A DNA stretch of 64,000 bases from Archegozetes longisetosus (GCA_018873245.2 JAEMBT020000001.1:15142220-15206219); one strand, 5' to 3'; counted from the first letter of the stretch, positions 11,021-22,961 are shown. Translations and numbers: made by a program. Notes: generated by a model from the letters alone, not told the origin.

Positions 11021-12250
11021 TATACCTTATTGCATAAAAACCTAGAAAAAGTTTTTGTTCACAAATTTTTTATCTTTGAACTTATAATGAAAATTTTGGT
11101 CTACATGTTTATTAAATGTTATAATTTGATTAAATGAAATTTCATAATTTAATTGTGTGCCCTTCGGAAGATATGCACTTTTGCAGACGCGCTTTCATAC
11201 TATTAAAAAACTTAGCCAAATAATCAGGTCCAAACCCTTGCCATATGTAATTAATTTTTTCAATCCACTGCTCCATTTTCATGGGCTCAAGTCGGGAGAC
11301 ATCGCTGGCCAATCCATGGTGACCACGCCATGGTCTCCGAGCCACTTTTTAGTGATTTTTGCCCTATGGCTCGGGGTATTATCCTGTTGGTAAATAAAGC
11401 CATCAGGATATAAGGAGTTCATATTTGAGATAAGCCCTTCTTCCAAAATCTCGATATATTTTTTGGCATCGATCGAGCCTTTGACAAAAATCAGAGGAGT
11501 CGCTCCACGAGAGCTTATGCCACCCCATACCATAACTTGTGGTGAACGGCTCGGCGCTTTGATGTTACGGCGCTTTTTCCCCCACATTCGAGCTTTGTGT
11601 CTGAACATTTGAAAAATACTCTCGTCCGAAATCAAGACTTTTGACCAATCTGTTCTAAGATGTTTTTGGCACCAGTCCAGTCGATTTTTTCGGTGCCGAG
11701 CTGTCCACATTGGAATTTTTTTAGGGACTAGCTTAAGATATCCTACACTTTTGAAATGGCGCCAAATTGTTGATGAGTCCACTTTGGGCGATCCTCTTTC
11801 ATGGGCAACTTCGGCAATTCGAGCACATGAAAACTTAGGATTAGAATTGGCTAAGTTTGAAATACGCTTTTTATCAGATGCCGATAGCTTTTGACGTGCG
11901 CCACTTCCAGCCTTACGCTGGACACCTTTTCCCGATTCAATTCTATTTTTAATGCTATAAACTGTTGACAGAGGTATTTTTCTCAACTTATGGGTTTTTT
12001 GGGATCTTTTATTCCCGATTTCATTAAATAAAAGACTTGTGTGCGACGATCTAATTCCATAGTTATTGGACTCAAGAATTTCGCGCTCTTACTCAATATG
12101 CATTAAATGCGTCGTAAGTTTTTTATATCGTTTAAAAGAACTTTTAAAGACCTTTAAATCTATATATCGTTTGTGGGGTTTGACAGTCGATAATATATTT
12201 AAATAAGCTAGGAATGAAAAAATTCCTAGATTTCAATGCAACAAGGTATA
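11021..12250 (-). mobile_element. Tc1-like transposon, internally deleted
   Basis: The ends are inverted repeats of about 28 bp beginning TATACCTTATTGCAT at 11021 and, reading inward from 12250, TATACCTTGTTGCAT, with a shared AAA.CTAG core just inside. TA at both outer edges fits a TA target duplication. The enclosed transposase is on the minus strand and defective. At about 1.23 kb the element is shorter than usual complete Tc1 copies, in keeping with the deletion. Confidence 0.8.
11142..12060 (-). pseudogene. Tc1-family transposase lacking its third catalytic residue
   Basis: The N-terminal helix-turn-helix starts at ATG 12060 (MELDRRTQVFYLMKSGIKDP). A frameshift near 11985 is followed by the main frame, with PLSTVYSIKNRI and SSTIWRHF as DNA-binding helices. 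The catalytic core has ISDES (first Asp) and QQDNTPSH (second Asp). After MSPDLSP the IENxW block that should carry the third acidic residue is missing. The sequence jumps, out of frame, to the C-terminal MKMEQWIEKINYIW...FFNSMKARLQ and stops at 11142. Loss of the third acidic residue alone makes it catalytically dead. Confidence 0.87.
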
Positions 12251-13673
12251 CATATAGTAGCTCCTGCTGGAGATGGCTACTATAACCCTGGCGATCATGA
12301 ATTTCGATACCTCACAGTTAGCCACAGTTATAATTTCGTCTGTAGGTTTTAGTTTAGTTTGTTCATTTACTTAGGTTAGGTTAGTTTGTACCTATTAACC
12401 CCGGTTAGCGCTACTTTTGCCTAATAAGGATATTAACGATTTGAGCCAATTGTTATATAAATTCTCTTTATGAATTTTAATAGCTTAAAGTGTATTAAAT
12501 TAAATTTCTCTTAATATCTTCCAACAGCATTTCTGTTAAAAGTGTTCCATAAGGTCTTACTCATCTCATTGTATTTTGTCTGTTAAGTTTTATTAAGACT
12601 CTCTGCCTGGAAGATTCGGATTAATCCCAAAATTTTCATTTAAATTCAGACCCAATAAAAATTTATGACATTTTCTCGCAATCAACTTAAATCGTGGCAC
12701 TCTCGTCAGATGCCATGTTGACTACATGGAGTTAGGTTAGATTAATAACTCTTTAATTATTTATAAAATTTTGATAAAATTGTAACTGGAAGCATAATTC
12801 TTTTACTCTAAAATAGCATTATTATATTTATATTTAGAAATATTAAAATCTAAAAGATGCAATATTATTTTAAAGACTCAAAAGTAGCCTGAGGTGTTGT
12901 ACATTTTCAAACATCTTTAATTAATCTTTAAAATGGCAAATCACTCATTTCGACCCCAAGATCATATGACGCGAGGTCTCCTTGTTTGTTATTCGAACAT
13001 CTCTTGGTAGAATAATAAAATATGACTAAAATGTAATATGAAACTAAAATATTTAACTAAGTTGTTTAACTTCATATTCAAAACGTGGCAAAAGGTGACA
13101 TGGCGTGAACCATTCATGCTTTCGTAGAATTTAAATCATCCACTGAAAAGTACATATAATTCAAAACTCCCGATGGTTCAACTCTGAGAAAATCATACTT
13201 AAAATATTATACGATAGCACTATTCAGCATATACGTCACGAACTGACGGATCAGTATAATTGGGTAGCATTCGATAACTGATTGTATGGGCCTATATGTC
13301 GTTAACTTTATTGTTGGATCACTTAATTCAGAAGTGGGGAGTAATACTATATTCTTGCTAAATATGAATTTTTTGCCCAAAACTAATAATTTCACTACTC
13401 TTCAAAGAATTAATAATGCACCAAAAGAATAGAGAGGAAATGAACATTAGCTACATGTAATAAATATACTCTTTAATGTTGAGTGTAAATTTCATGAAAA
13501 ATTTGCTTTTAAAATCAATTGAAAAAATTATTTATATGTTGCTCATCTATTATAGGTTAAAGTTATTCATTTTAGAGGTAAAATAAAAAATTATTTAGTA
13601 TATAAAAAAGGTAAGACTTTAGAATACCGAATACGGAGGGTTTCTGAGGATTATGGGCCTGGTAATCTAGATA
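12251..13673. other. Intergenic DNA, no gene seen
   Basis: A short self-complementary stretch follows the Tc1 element (AGCTCCTGCTGGAG, about 12259). Scattered TTAGGTTAG words occur near 12370-12410 and 12730. No reading frame of note. Confidence 0.45.
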
Positions 13674-14365
13674 AATCGGTAGATGATGCCTTTTCTGGGC
13701 ACATCCTTTTGATGATTGATCCTAATAGTACTCGGTGTAATGAGTCGAATGATATATTACATGCCCATATTCTATCCATAAATTAGGTAAAAATGAAAAA
13801 TTTTAAAACTCAAAAATAGTTCTATCGCTAGGTATCTCCTCCGAAATGCGATATAAGATAATTCTCTGTAAAATAATTAAGTATCCACGTGCGTGATTTA
13901 ACCTAAGTGAAAATTGCGTCAGGTCGCGAAGCGTTCCGAGTAAAGCGGTCTGACGCTATCTTCAACTTAGGTTAAATTGGGTTCGTGGCGGTTAGGTTAA
14001 ACGAGTCGCCAATAGGTACTTTGAGAGAAGGATGAATGGAGAGGAGGTATCTGGGATGGTCGGGTGGGTGCCTGAATATATAAAAATTCATAATTCTCAC
14101 CTAATTTATGGATAAAACATGGCATGTGATATATCGTTAGACTTCTCACATCAAGTACTACTAGGATCTATCATTAAAAGTAGGTACCCACAAAGGGCAC
14201 ACATTACCAAACTATTTCTTGAATTTTTAAAAAATTAATATTTTACTTAATTTATGGACAGAATATAGGCATGTAATATATCCTCTGACTCTTCACATCG
14301 AGTACTATTAGGATCGATCATCAGAAGTATGTACCTGGAAAAGGTACCCATTACCGATAAATTTC
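13674..14365. repeat. Three-copy repeat: one inverted, two tandem units of about 115 bp
   Basis: A unit containing GATCCTAATAGTACT.G.TGT and ending TCCATAAATTAGGT lies at 13674-13790. Two further copies, both in opposite orientation, lie at 14098-14215 and 14256-14365. Spacing of the tandem pair is about 155 bp. The arrangement suggests the subterminal part of a foldback element, with one arm duplicated. Confidence 0.7.
13896..13977. repeat. Hairpin inside the repeat cluster
   Basis: ATTTAACCTAAGTGAA pairs with the reverse complement of TTCAACTTAGGTTAAAT. The inner GCGTCAG...CTGACGC pair extends the stem, with a GC-rich loop between. It sits near the centre of the larger inverted arrangement at 13674-14365. 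Confidence 0.6.
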
Positions 14366-14677
14366 AATGAAGATTTTGTTTAACCATATCCAAGATGTTT
14401 GAGAATTATTAATTGTCGGGTTTTTCTGATTTATTGATTTATCAGTCCTTCTCCTGGTTTAAACCCGTTGAGGATGTTGCCTAAATTCTGAAGCATCTGG
14501 TCCAAAATGAGTGTACAATATTTAGTTCGAAAAGCGATTCGTTAGGTGCTCTAAATAGAGCACATGAGAAGCTGTCTACCCCTGCCTATAAGGGTTACTT
14601 CATCGATTTATTGGGGTCAATCAGGGCCAATAAGTCTCAGGGGGGTTCCCAATCCCTACCCCCAATTTGATACATAA
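14366..14677. other. Flank of the Merlin element, nothing recognised
   Basis: No frame or repeat partner. A small TAGGTGCTCTAAATAGAGCAC self-complementary stretch lies near 14545. Confidence 0.35.
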
Positions 14678-15418
14678 CTAAACTCGGTAGACCTGTAGTT
14701 TAAGGGGCCCAACAAAACATCAAACCATATATATATTCTGAACCTACTCGAAGGGGGAAGTAATACTAGGGGGGGGGGGTCGCGGGTCCGCAGAGGCACG
14801 AAAATTTTCGGGTATGCGAAAATTCTGGGTCCAGAAAAAACCGATAATAATAAAAAAAAACAGTAACAATAATCATAATGGCAGTAATAACAAAAAAAAT
14901 GTATTAAAACTTTGTAGCGCAAGTAATGAACCGTAATGAACACGTGTTTTAATGTGCAAAAACTGAATGTTTAATACAAAACTGGTTCTATTGCTCCCTT
15001 TATCTATTTCTGTAGTCAAAAATGACTATTCCCGCTATATCACACTAAAATCACATAACCATAACACACCAAAGTTATAGTATTATATAGCAATAAAATT
15101 TTTGCAGTAATTGTATAGCAGTAGAGTTAGTATGGGGCTTAGTTTCCTTATAATCCGCTGGCAGCACATCTCTGCCATAACTTTGGTTTGCTTTACTTAT
15201 AGTTGAAAAGTTTAAAAACAGGTATTTTTCTATACAATATATGATATATTTTAAAATAAAAACATTTAAAACCTAGAATAACACGTGCTTTCATTGAGTG
15301 CTTTGTGATATTTTTGTGGTATATATATATATATTTCTTCATTTTTTTGTTATAATGTAAGAAAATTATTTATTTTTACTTTTAGTAGTAGTAGTAGTAG
15401 TAGTAATTGTATAATAAA

Positions 15419-16344
15419 ATGGTATTCCCCGAAGCGTTTTTAGAAATAGGCTTTACTGCACTTACTTTAATAAATTTTATACTTACGTTTCCCTCAATTT
15501 TAGACGCAATTCAATTTTGTCAAGAGTTAGGCCTAATTCCTTCCCGCGACTTTTTGATAATGCATTGCCATAAGCAGATGCGCGCTGAATCACAAGAAAC
15601 CTCAGGTTGTAAATTCCGATTTCGCTGCGCAAATAAATCTAAGTGTAGAGCCAGCCAGTTCCCATTAGAAAACACTTGGTTCGAAGGTTCACATTTAGAT
15701 ATTAGGCAAATCTTATTACTTTCATTTTGTTTTGTATCAGATGTCCCAGTAGGTTTAGCTAGTGAGCACGCAGGTATTACCTTAAAATCTGTTATCCAAT
15801 GGTACATACTTTGTAGAGAGATGTGAGATTAGAATAGCAAACAATTTGCAAAATAAAATAGGGGGAAACAATTGCATTGTAGAAGTAGACGAGGCACACC
15901 TTTTTACCAGAAAATATTAAGAAGGAAGGGTTTTCAAATCAGAACAGTTTTTGTTATTTGGAGCCATTTGCAGAGAAACAAAAGAATGTTCCATTTTTAG
16001 AGTTCAGCATAGAGATAGAGTGATGCTAATCCCTTTAATGCTTAAATTTATTGATAGCAATAGTACAATAGTAAGTGATAGCGCACAAGTTTACAAGAAT
16101 TGTGAGCAGTTTGGTTTTAAAGCACACAAGGCTGTATGCCATAAAAGGTATTTTGTATGTCCATCGGATAGGTCGGTTCACACTAATAATATAGAGAGAA
16201 AATGGAGAAGCATCAAAAGTCCGTCAAAAGTGTTCAGGGAGAGGGGGTAGATAGATATTTAGCCGAACATTTATATAGAGAAATATATTTTAAGGATGAT
16301 TCCAGCAAAAAACTAAGCCCAGGTAAAAGGTTTGAAATTTTTTA
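15419..16344 (+). pseudogene. Merlin/ISXO2-like DDE transposase, frameshifted
   Basis: The N-terminal zinc-ribbon-like part has Cys pairs (SGCKFRFRC, KSKCRASQF) and the family's FEGSHLDIRQILLLSF helix. The catalytic triad is visible across frames: Asp in VEVDEAHLF (15888-15890), Asp in IVSDSAQVY (16077-16079) and Glu in HTNNIERKW (16194-16196). Spacing of Asp to Glu is about 38 residues, as in IS1016/Merlin. Lesions are a two-base loss near 15822, a TAA after TRKY (about 15918) and a frameshift near 16245, after which EGVDRYLAEHLYREIYF restores the usual C-terminus. The stop at 16342-16344 follows a T-run. One extra base there would let the frame run on into the OTU region. Confidence 0.82.
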
Positions 16345-17303
16345 GGACATATTAAAGAGGTGTATCCAGGTCCCCGAAGGATAGGATTAACCTTCCCTGA
16401 AATTGATGATAGTGACAGTAATCTCAATAGCCCTATGAGTGGCGATAGCGCTGCAACCAGTATTTACGATTGGGAAGGAGTTTACCAAGAGTTAAACCTT
16501 CAAGTAGCAAATAGAGCAAGGTAAATATTAAATTTCATTTCATTAGCTGAAGCATATAGTGATATCGAGTTTTTAGAAAATAATTTCAATGCATATCGCC
16601 CGGAAATTATAAACATGATAGGAATGTTGCGTAGCGCCAATCCCCAACTCTACCATGAGCATGAGGCTATAGTAGATAATACAGTGCGAAGAGAGTTGCA
16701 CCCTGCTTTTCTTTCCCATTATTTGTCGGTGCTAACAACCCCAAACGGTGACTGTTTGTATAATGCTATTGCTATAAGTTTATTCGGCGATGAAGCCTTT
16801 GCTTCGATGATTAGGTTATGCACAATTTACATACTCTTTACTTATAGGACTCCTTTAGAGATTGCAAGGCAGAATATAGGGTTTGAACATAATATTATTG
16901 ATGTTATATTAGGAGTAGGTACTTCAAGAGAAATATTAGATATGGCAAAAGCTATTTATGGAAATAAAGTAAGCGGATTATATCGGGCTAATGAAATTAC
17001 AAATGTAGCAACAGCTATATCTATAGGTAGACCTATCTTTATTTATAGCACATTTAGGAATTTTGTTAGTGGTGAATTTAGATATCCTCGAAATCTAACT
17101 TCAATTCAGCTAAATAGCCAATTTATAGGTGGAATTTAGTGACAGGGAATGCACTTTTTTCAAATAGGACTCCAGTTAGAGTTATTTTTCATCAGTATCA
17201 TTATTCAGCTATACTTCCAATAGTTCCTAATCCTCTACCATTTGTTCCTACAATGCCTAATAGTGTACAAGATTTCGAAATTCTTCCCGAGCATTGGTTA
17301 TAG
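16345..17303 (+). pseudogene. OTU-family cysteine protease, transposon-borne and broken
   Basis: The catalytic Cys lies in the motif TPNGDCLYNAIAISLFGD (about 16737-16790), the OTU nucleophile block. The expected histidine is found after a frameshift at about 17140, in HQYHYSAIL (about 17198). OTU enzymes cleave ubiquitin from proteins. Upstream coding sequence (PRRIGLTFPEIDDSDSN at about 16378) runs from just behind the transposase. It has one in-frame TAA at 16522 and then LAEAYSDIEFLENNFNAYRP before the domain. The C-terminus FEILPEHWL ends at 17301-17303. Function within the element is unknown. Confidence 0.72.
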
Positions 17304-17417
17304 TTTAATTTAGGTTAATGTTTAGCTTTAAATTTAGTATTATTTACTGCAATTGCGTGTGCCCTGCGGTAAGGTTTATCTTTTCCAGTCAAATTCAGAC
17401 GGGCGGCCGCTTCGTAA

Positions 17418-17587
17418 CTTGGCCCAGAAGACTCTTGGATGGAATTTGGGAGGACTGTTTCGGCTGCCCACCCCATGTATCAACGCCTTGACAATTTCGC
17501 AAGGCAAATGGGATGCGATGTCTGGTCAGGTGAACGCCCTGCATCCTTCGCAAGTGCTAAAAAGTGCTTGGCTGAGAGCCAGACCGG
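17418..17587 (+). other. Exon-like GC-rich fragment near the Merlin right end
   Basis: An open stretch reading LGPEDSWMEFGRTVSAAHP, then MYQRLDNFARQMGCDVWSGE and further protein-like sequence, stops at a good donor (CCGG|GTAAGT, 17588). Base composition is visibly richer in G and C than the rest of the element, and a TAA precedes it. No domain recognised. It may be a captured host exon; it could also be noncoding. Confidence 0.3.
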
Positions 17588-17825
17588 GTAAGTTAGGGGC
17601 AGTTTTGTACTTTTCGGGCTGGGAAATTTTGGGATGGGTCAGGGGCAATACAATAAACATGAATGTTTGGAAATTTAAATGTGTTATCGGTTTTTTCTGG
17701 ACCTAGAATTTTCGAGCCTCTGCGGACCCGCGACCCCCCTAGTATTACTTCCCCCTTCGAGTAGGTTCAGAATATATATATGGTTTGATGTTTTGTTGGG
17801 CCCCTTAAACTACAGGCCTACCCTA

Positions 17826-18260
17826 GATTCAGTTCGTAGAGCTGAACATTGGGATACCATACTCGACCAGATCTTATCCGAACCTGATCACTTCTGGCCA
17901 ACTCCCTACGAAAGTGGTTGACCCCGCCAAGTGATATATCATTGGACTTAGAATATCGAACTGAGCATTTCGATACCTCACTTGACCAATCATCACAAGT
18001 AGTTCTCGAGATATCCATCTTTGTTTGATTTAGTACCTTGTAATAGATAAACCTGGTTTTACCAAGTAGTAACCAAAGCCAAATCTGACTTGAGTTAAAC
18101 TTCACGACTTAACCTATTCTTCCTTAGTTTGTATCAGGCTTGTTTGTTTTACTACTTGGCAAAGCCAGGTTCATCCATTTTCGAAGGATTTAGATCTGGT
18201 TGGCCAGAAGTGGTCAGATGTGGTATCAAAGAGTTCAGTCCGACGAACTGAATCCAATGA
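17826..18260. repeat. Inverted/tandem repeat cluster beside Merlin
   Basis: ATTCAGTTCG...CTGAAC.TT.G.GATACCA (from 17826) recurs in diverged form at about 17940-17990. It is found inverted at 18213-18260, where it reads back from GAACTGAATCCAATGA. CTTCTGGCCAAC at about 17890 and GTTGGCCAGAAG at about 18200 are exact inverse partners, as are the AAACCTGG.TTT.CCAAGTAGTA blocks. This is probably an older foldback element into whose edge Merlin inserted. Confidence 0.65.
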
Positions 18261-18803
18261 TGTATCACACTTGGAGGTGGGGGTCGGGAGCCATTTTAGA
18301 CCCATTAGCCCGGATTTACCCATTTATTGGAATCGATGCCTCACAGACTCGAGGCTGTTTGTCTGTCACATAGGGTCACGCAAGATTTTGAAATTTTTCA
18401 TTTAAATTATATAAATTATTTGTTTTTCTCTTGATTTTTTCTACTTTTTCATTTGAACCGGACTACTTTATCTTCAAAAAATGAGTTACGTCTTAATACA
18501 TTTATTCTTGATTAATTTGGTGTACAAATTTTTTAAATCGGTTAATTTAGTCAAAAGTTATAAAGACTTTGAGAGTCAATCTAATTTCCGTGGCAAGTGT
18601 ATATAATTTTCAAGTTGATCTTCAAAAACAAGTTTCTCGTGAAATTCATGTTCAATGTTCAGAGTGTGTATTTATATTTAATTACTGTTCATTTCCTCTT
18701 TTCTACTTATTTCTTTTGGAATAATCCTTTTACAAATTAATTTAAAATAAAGTTATTTGTTGAAGAATTCAATCTTAGTAGCCAGTTTACAGATTATGGC
18801 AGG
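18261..18803. other. Intergenic DNA with a diverged MITE fragment
   Basis: About 18490-18600 (AATACATTTATTCTTGATTA, then TTGGTGTACAAATTTTT and AAAAGTTATAAAGACTTTG) is a diverged relative of one arm of the foldback at 38265-38754. Nothing else is recognised. Confidence 0.5.
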
Positions 18804-19207
18804 ACTTTAGTTTATGGGGCAACGCCCCCAAGGGGTTATGGGGTATCATTAGATAGGTTGCGAAGAGTAGTGTTCAGGTATGAAGTATGGTATGGCTGAA
18901 GTCAAAAGTAAAAGAGTTATGCCACTTTATATATATTAATTTTGCAAACTGTAACGAGATAATTCAGTAGTTTACTACCTATTTATATTGAAATAAGAAA
19001 GTATAACTTTCAAGGTTAGATTAGGTTAGGGTTAGTATACTTATAATTCATATATTATAGATTTTATGGTAATTTTGACGTTGACATTTCAACCTGACTC
19101 TTACCTCTGACCTCAGTCATACCATACTTCATATCTGTACACTATTCCTCACAACCTATCTAATGATACCCCACACCCCCTTGGGGCGTTGCCCCATAAA
19201 CTAAAGT
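18804..19207. mobile_element. MITE with about 100-bp terminal inverted repeats
   Basis: The left end reads ACTTTAGTTTATGGGGCAAC, then GCCCCCAAGGGG and GGGTATCATTAGATAGGTTG. The right end is its reverse complement with a few changes, ending CTAAAGT at 19207. Pairing continues through the GAAGTATGGTATG block. The middle is unrelated AT-rich DNA with a TTAGGTTAGGGTTAG stretch. No coding capacity and no clear target duplication. Confidence 0.82.
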
Positions 19208-20429
19208 GGAGTCCAGATTTTTTATTACATTGTTGTGTAATATTCTTTGGTAACAAATTTTTTAAATCTGAAAACTACCTAATTTCCATGTAAGTGACTA
19301 TTTCAAAGTAATCACTATAAAAATTTTCAATTAAAACTCTGTACCGAATTTTATCACTATATTTAGTCAAATTATTAATTTCACGATACAATATTTATAA
19401 AGTTAAAGTTTAATTTTCGTTATTTTTTGAATTTTCAAATTATTGTATAGGTGAGTTCTGATTTGTCAAAGAATTGCAGCCTACCGTACTAAATTATAGT
19501 GAACAATTTTTAATAGCAATAATAAATAAAAGTTTCTGACCTCTAAAGCCTCTGAAAATCACTTCAAGCTCGAGTATAGCTTGCAGTGTTATAAAGCTTG
19601 TAAAGCCGTACTCCAGACTCGGGCGTTAAAACTTAAATTAATCTTAAAATAACATATAAGATAAAAGACATCACTGGTTGAAAGTTATATAGTTAAAGGA
19701 ATACAAAGCTGCAAAGGAACAACAGCTTACGTTAAGGATAAAAAATACACATATACATGTATACATACACGCGCCCACATTCAAATATGTATATCGCACC
19801 TCACTGCTATAATGCGCCTACTTAGAAAAGTCTACTATGGAAAAATTTGAATTTAATGTTTAGAATTATAATTCGAAGACGCTATTAGAGCTGTGCTCTT
19901 TATGATATATTTCAAAGTCTATTTGAAAGTTTTGAGATTCAATTCGAGCAATTTATAGAGGTTTGATATCTTACTTTTAAAGTGGCATTAATTCATTTTG
20001 TCAAAATATTCGAGTTAGCACATTATAGCACTGAGGTGACGATATGCATACTATAATAATCACTTACTAATTGTTTTTCGTTTCTCGTTTCAAAATAAAT
20101 TGCAAATCGACTTAAGATACCGTTGAGATTTAGGTCAGTTAGTTATATTTCTAACAGAAAGCTACAATAAATCAGAACGAACTGCTATTATTTCTTGCGA
20201 TAAGACAATTAAAGAAACCAAAAATAAGAAGTACTTATACGATGTGTTTATCTAAGATATCACTTAATGTTTTATTGTGTATTCAATGGAATTTTTTCAT
20301 TTGTTATTAACTTGATATTGAGTTTGCCAATAGCTTTATTTTTATTTTTATCCATACTGAAAAGTCCGATTATCTAAGACTGTCTATCCTCAATTTATTT
20401 TCGAAATATCGTAATGATAACAAAGTCTC
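19208..20429. other. Intergenic DNA with a dispersed repeat fragment
   Basis: Bases 20011-20043 match 4746-4779. No gene is recognised. Confidence 0.45.
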
Positions 20430-20642
20430 TCATTTCTCAATCTGTATTTGGATTGAATTCCAAGAAGGCAACGGATGCTCTAATTTTTTTCTCCAAAATA
20501 TTGATGATTTTAAGGTAACAGATTTTTGAAATACTTGATCTTCTGTAAAGTATTCATGATCAACTAGGTTCAGATTTTCCCAAGTAATGATGTTCTTTAT
20601 TATATCATCAGAGTGGCTCAGTTGTGATACCCATATATTCAA
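20430..20642 (-). CDS. Unrecognised 70-aa open frame
   Basis: A minus-strand frame of protein-like composition (NIWVSQLSHSDDIIKNIITW, then LVDHEYFTEDQVFQK). It has no recognised domain, no clear splice partner and no neighbouring gene in the same orientation nearby. It may be a remnant exon or chance. Confidence 0.2.
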   Translation of the reverse strand: MNIWVSQLSHSDDIIKNIITWENLNLVDHEYFTEDQVFQKSVTLKSSIFWRKKLEHPLPSWNSIQIQIEK

Positions 20643-22961
20643 ATTTGGTTAAACATTAGAGGCAACATATGCAACATTGAGTGATAAGATCTATCGATTC
20701 GAAAGTACTGCCGAAAAATATCTGAACCGAGTTTTATCATTTTTCCTTCCTCACTAGAGGCCATTAGGAAAATCTGCACATACGTTAAGTCACAAGCAAA
20801 AACTCTCTGAACTTAAGCATGAAACTTGGCACCTGTAGCTAAATGGATTTCCGGGATAATCAACTAAACGTTCAACTATTAATCCGAAACTTTTTCAAGA
20901 ATTTTTTATAGGGCGAAAATTCGAAACTGTGATCAGAAAGCTGTACTATATAATTGAACTTAAAATAGTGAATAAATAAAACTCCGCACAGCACCCTTGC
21001 ATACAACTACTTGAAGTCTAACCTAACCTATATGTCTTACCAAGATCTAACTTACCCGAAAATGGTTGAACTTGTCTTCATCAAGTCTTAACCCTATCAA
21101 ATCTATCGTAAACTAAAAAATGATAGGTTAGTTCAATGTCATCTTGTCTGGCTTACGACTCGAGAAAGTCAAGTTCAACCATTACAAGGCACTAAACCAT
21201 ACCATGGACGAAATTTTAAACAGAACAAAATATCACGTTCATCGTAACTCAGCAACAAAGCCAACTAGACCTGTAAAACTTTGTCTATGTTTACTGTGAT
21301 AAACTTGTGCTTTAATTCTACCTTTGCCTTTGCAGCTCAAGTTTTACGAGAGATATTCAAATAAGAACTTTAAATTTCGTTTGTATCTAGCTCAAAAAAA
21401 GTAAAAAGCCACATCACCCAATATTGTATTTGTTAGCTTTAGAAATCACACTACATCAGGATATATGGACTTTTAGATCACTCAGGACATATTCTAAATA
21501 GTACCCCAAATATTTTACCTCCTGTAAAATATTTATGACTTAAAGCAACAAAATCTTCTTAATACTTCAGCTTCACCAATATTTACACCTAGTAATAATC
21601 GTGTATCAACTTTAGCCTTTTAGCAATTTTAGCCTTTAGCAATTAACTGAAAATATAACCAAGTACTTAAAGACAATCAGAAAACACTACCCAAGTCCAA
21701 TCTAAAACTACTGAAAGACATCTGAAAAATAACCAATCGAACTGTAAAACATCTTTTTCATGAATTAAACGTTTATTTCCTTGTTAATAAAATTTCGTGA
21801 AATATTAATACAAATTATATTGTATTTTAAAATTGTATCTTATTTTCTGTAGAAAGCTCCTATTGAAGAATACTGGACCTTGCAATTTTCGACGACACCG
21901 AATTCATATATAACTACTCCTATTGACCTTTATGAAATTAGTAACTCTATTCAATTCAATATTGCAAAACTAACACTTGAAGTGCTATCCGTTTTTGATA
22001 GAGAAATAAGATTATCACTTCTTTGACCTTATTAGATTCGTACTTTTGTGCTAAATTCCAAAGTAAGCTTATGATTCAATCAAATAACCAAAATCAATTA
22101 CTCAAGTATAGATATCGCAATAATACAAGTATTAGTCCCAATAAGAAGAGTGTTCATAAAGGCTGAGTTCTCTTCATGATTTGTTTCATTTTACTAAATA
22201 TGAACGAGTTTCTTTGAAAAGTTGTTGGTAAAATTTCAAATTAAGCCTATATACTTTATGTAAGGCAAGTATAATAGTATACTACATACAATTTCATTTG
22301 GTTGGCGTCACATTTTTGAGCGACAACAAATGGCACTGAGTTCAGTTATTAATACGAAAGTACCGTCGACAGATAAAAGTTATGTATTTATCATCACTAA
22401 AAAGATGCAGAAAAGTTGATAAACCTAGGGGTTCAACAACTCATTGATATCTGTATTGCGTTTAGTGATATTAATCAATAAATGAATACTTAAAAAATTA
22501 GTTTGGAACTTTGATAAAACAGACTTTGACTCATCTTTGTATTAAGTTAGTTGAGTCAATGCCACATCTGTTACAAAAAGTGATAGCTCGAGAGAACGGT
22601 CCGACTCATCATTAAAATTATTTAAATTGAATCACAGTTGACTGTTGAACTATTTTGATTGAAATAGTTTGATGTACCTTATCAGTAACTTTCATTCTAT
22701 AACTTATGAATATCAAATAAACTGACTTCAGCTACGAATAAGATTATTGCTCATATTATGTTTAATTACTAAGTAATGCTATAATTTGACGCTATAAAAT
22801 TAGTTTCAATTTCTGTTTCGTCCCTCTTATCTTATCCAAACGCATCAGAGATTGATCCGGGATCTATGCATAACTTTTTTCCGCCGACTGTACATTTAAT
22901 AACTGGTAAATTTTAAGTTTTAACACTGCTGGAAACATATCTAATAAAATTAAAACTGAAC
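20643..22961. other. Gene-poor AT-rich DNA, nothing recognised
   Basis: Read on both strands. Only short, low-quality frames and scattered AACCTAACC words near 21010. Confidence 0.4.

Larger units (their letters stand above)
14686..17822 (+). mobile_element. Merlin (ISXO2/IS1595-like) transposon carrying an OTU-protease frame
   Basis: Long terminal inverted repeats of about 135-170 bp: 14686-14855 and 17688-17822 share GGTAG.CCTGTAGTTTAAGG and then GGGGCCC, CGAAGGGGGAAGTAATACTA and CGCGGGTCCGCAGAGGC. The left copy has an expanded G-run and a small internal insertion. Flanks CTAAACTC (14678-14685) and CTAGATTC (17823-17830) agree at 6 of 8 positions, fitting the 8-9 bp target duplication known for Merlin. 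Inside, on the plus strand, are an ISXO2-type transposase followed closely by an OTU-type cysteine protease, then a GC-richer segment before the right end. All frames are broken, so the copy is inactive. Confidence 0.82.

Noticed and set aside
17679..18105. Frames across the Merlin right end (17679-17921 plus, 17818-18105 minus)
   Set aside because: They cross the inverted repeat and target duplication, so they cannot predate the insertion as genes; no domain is visible.
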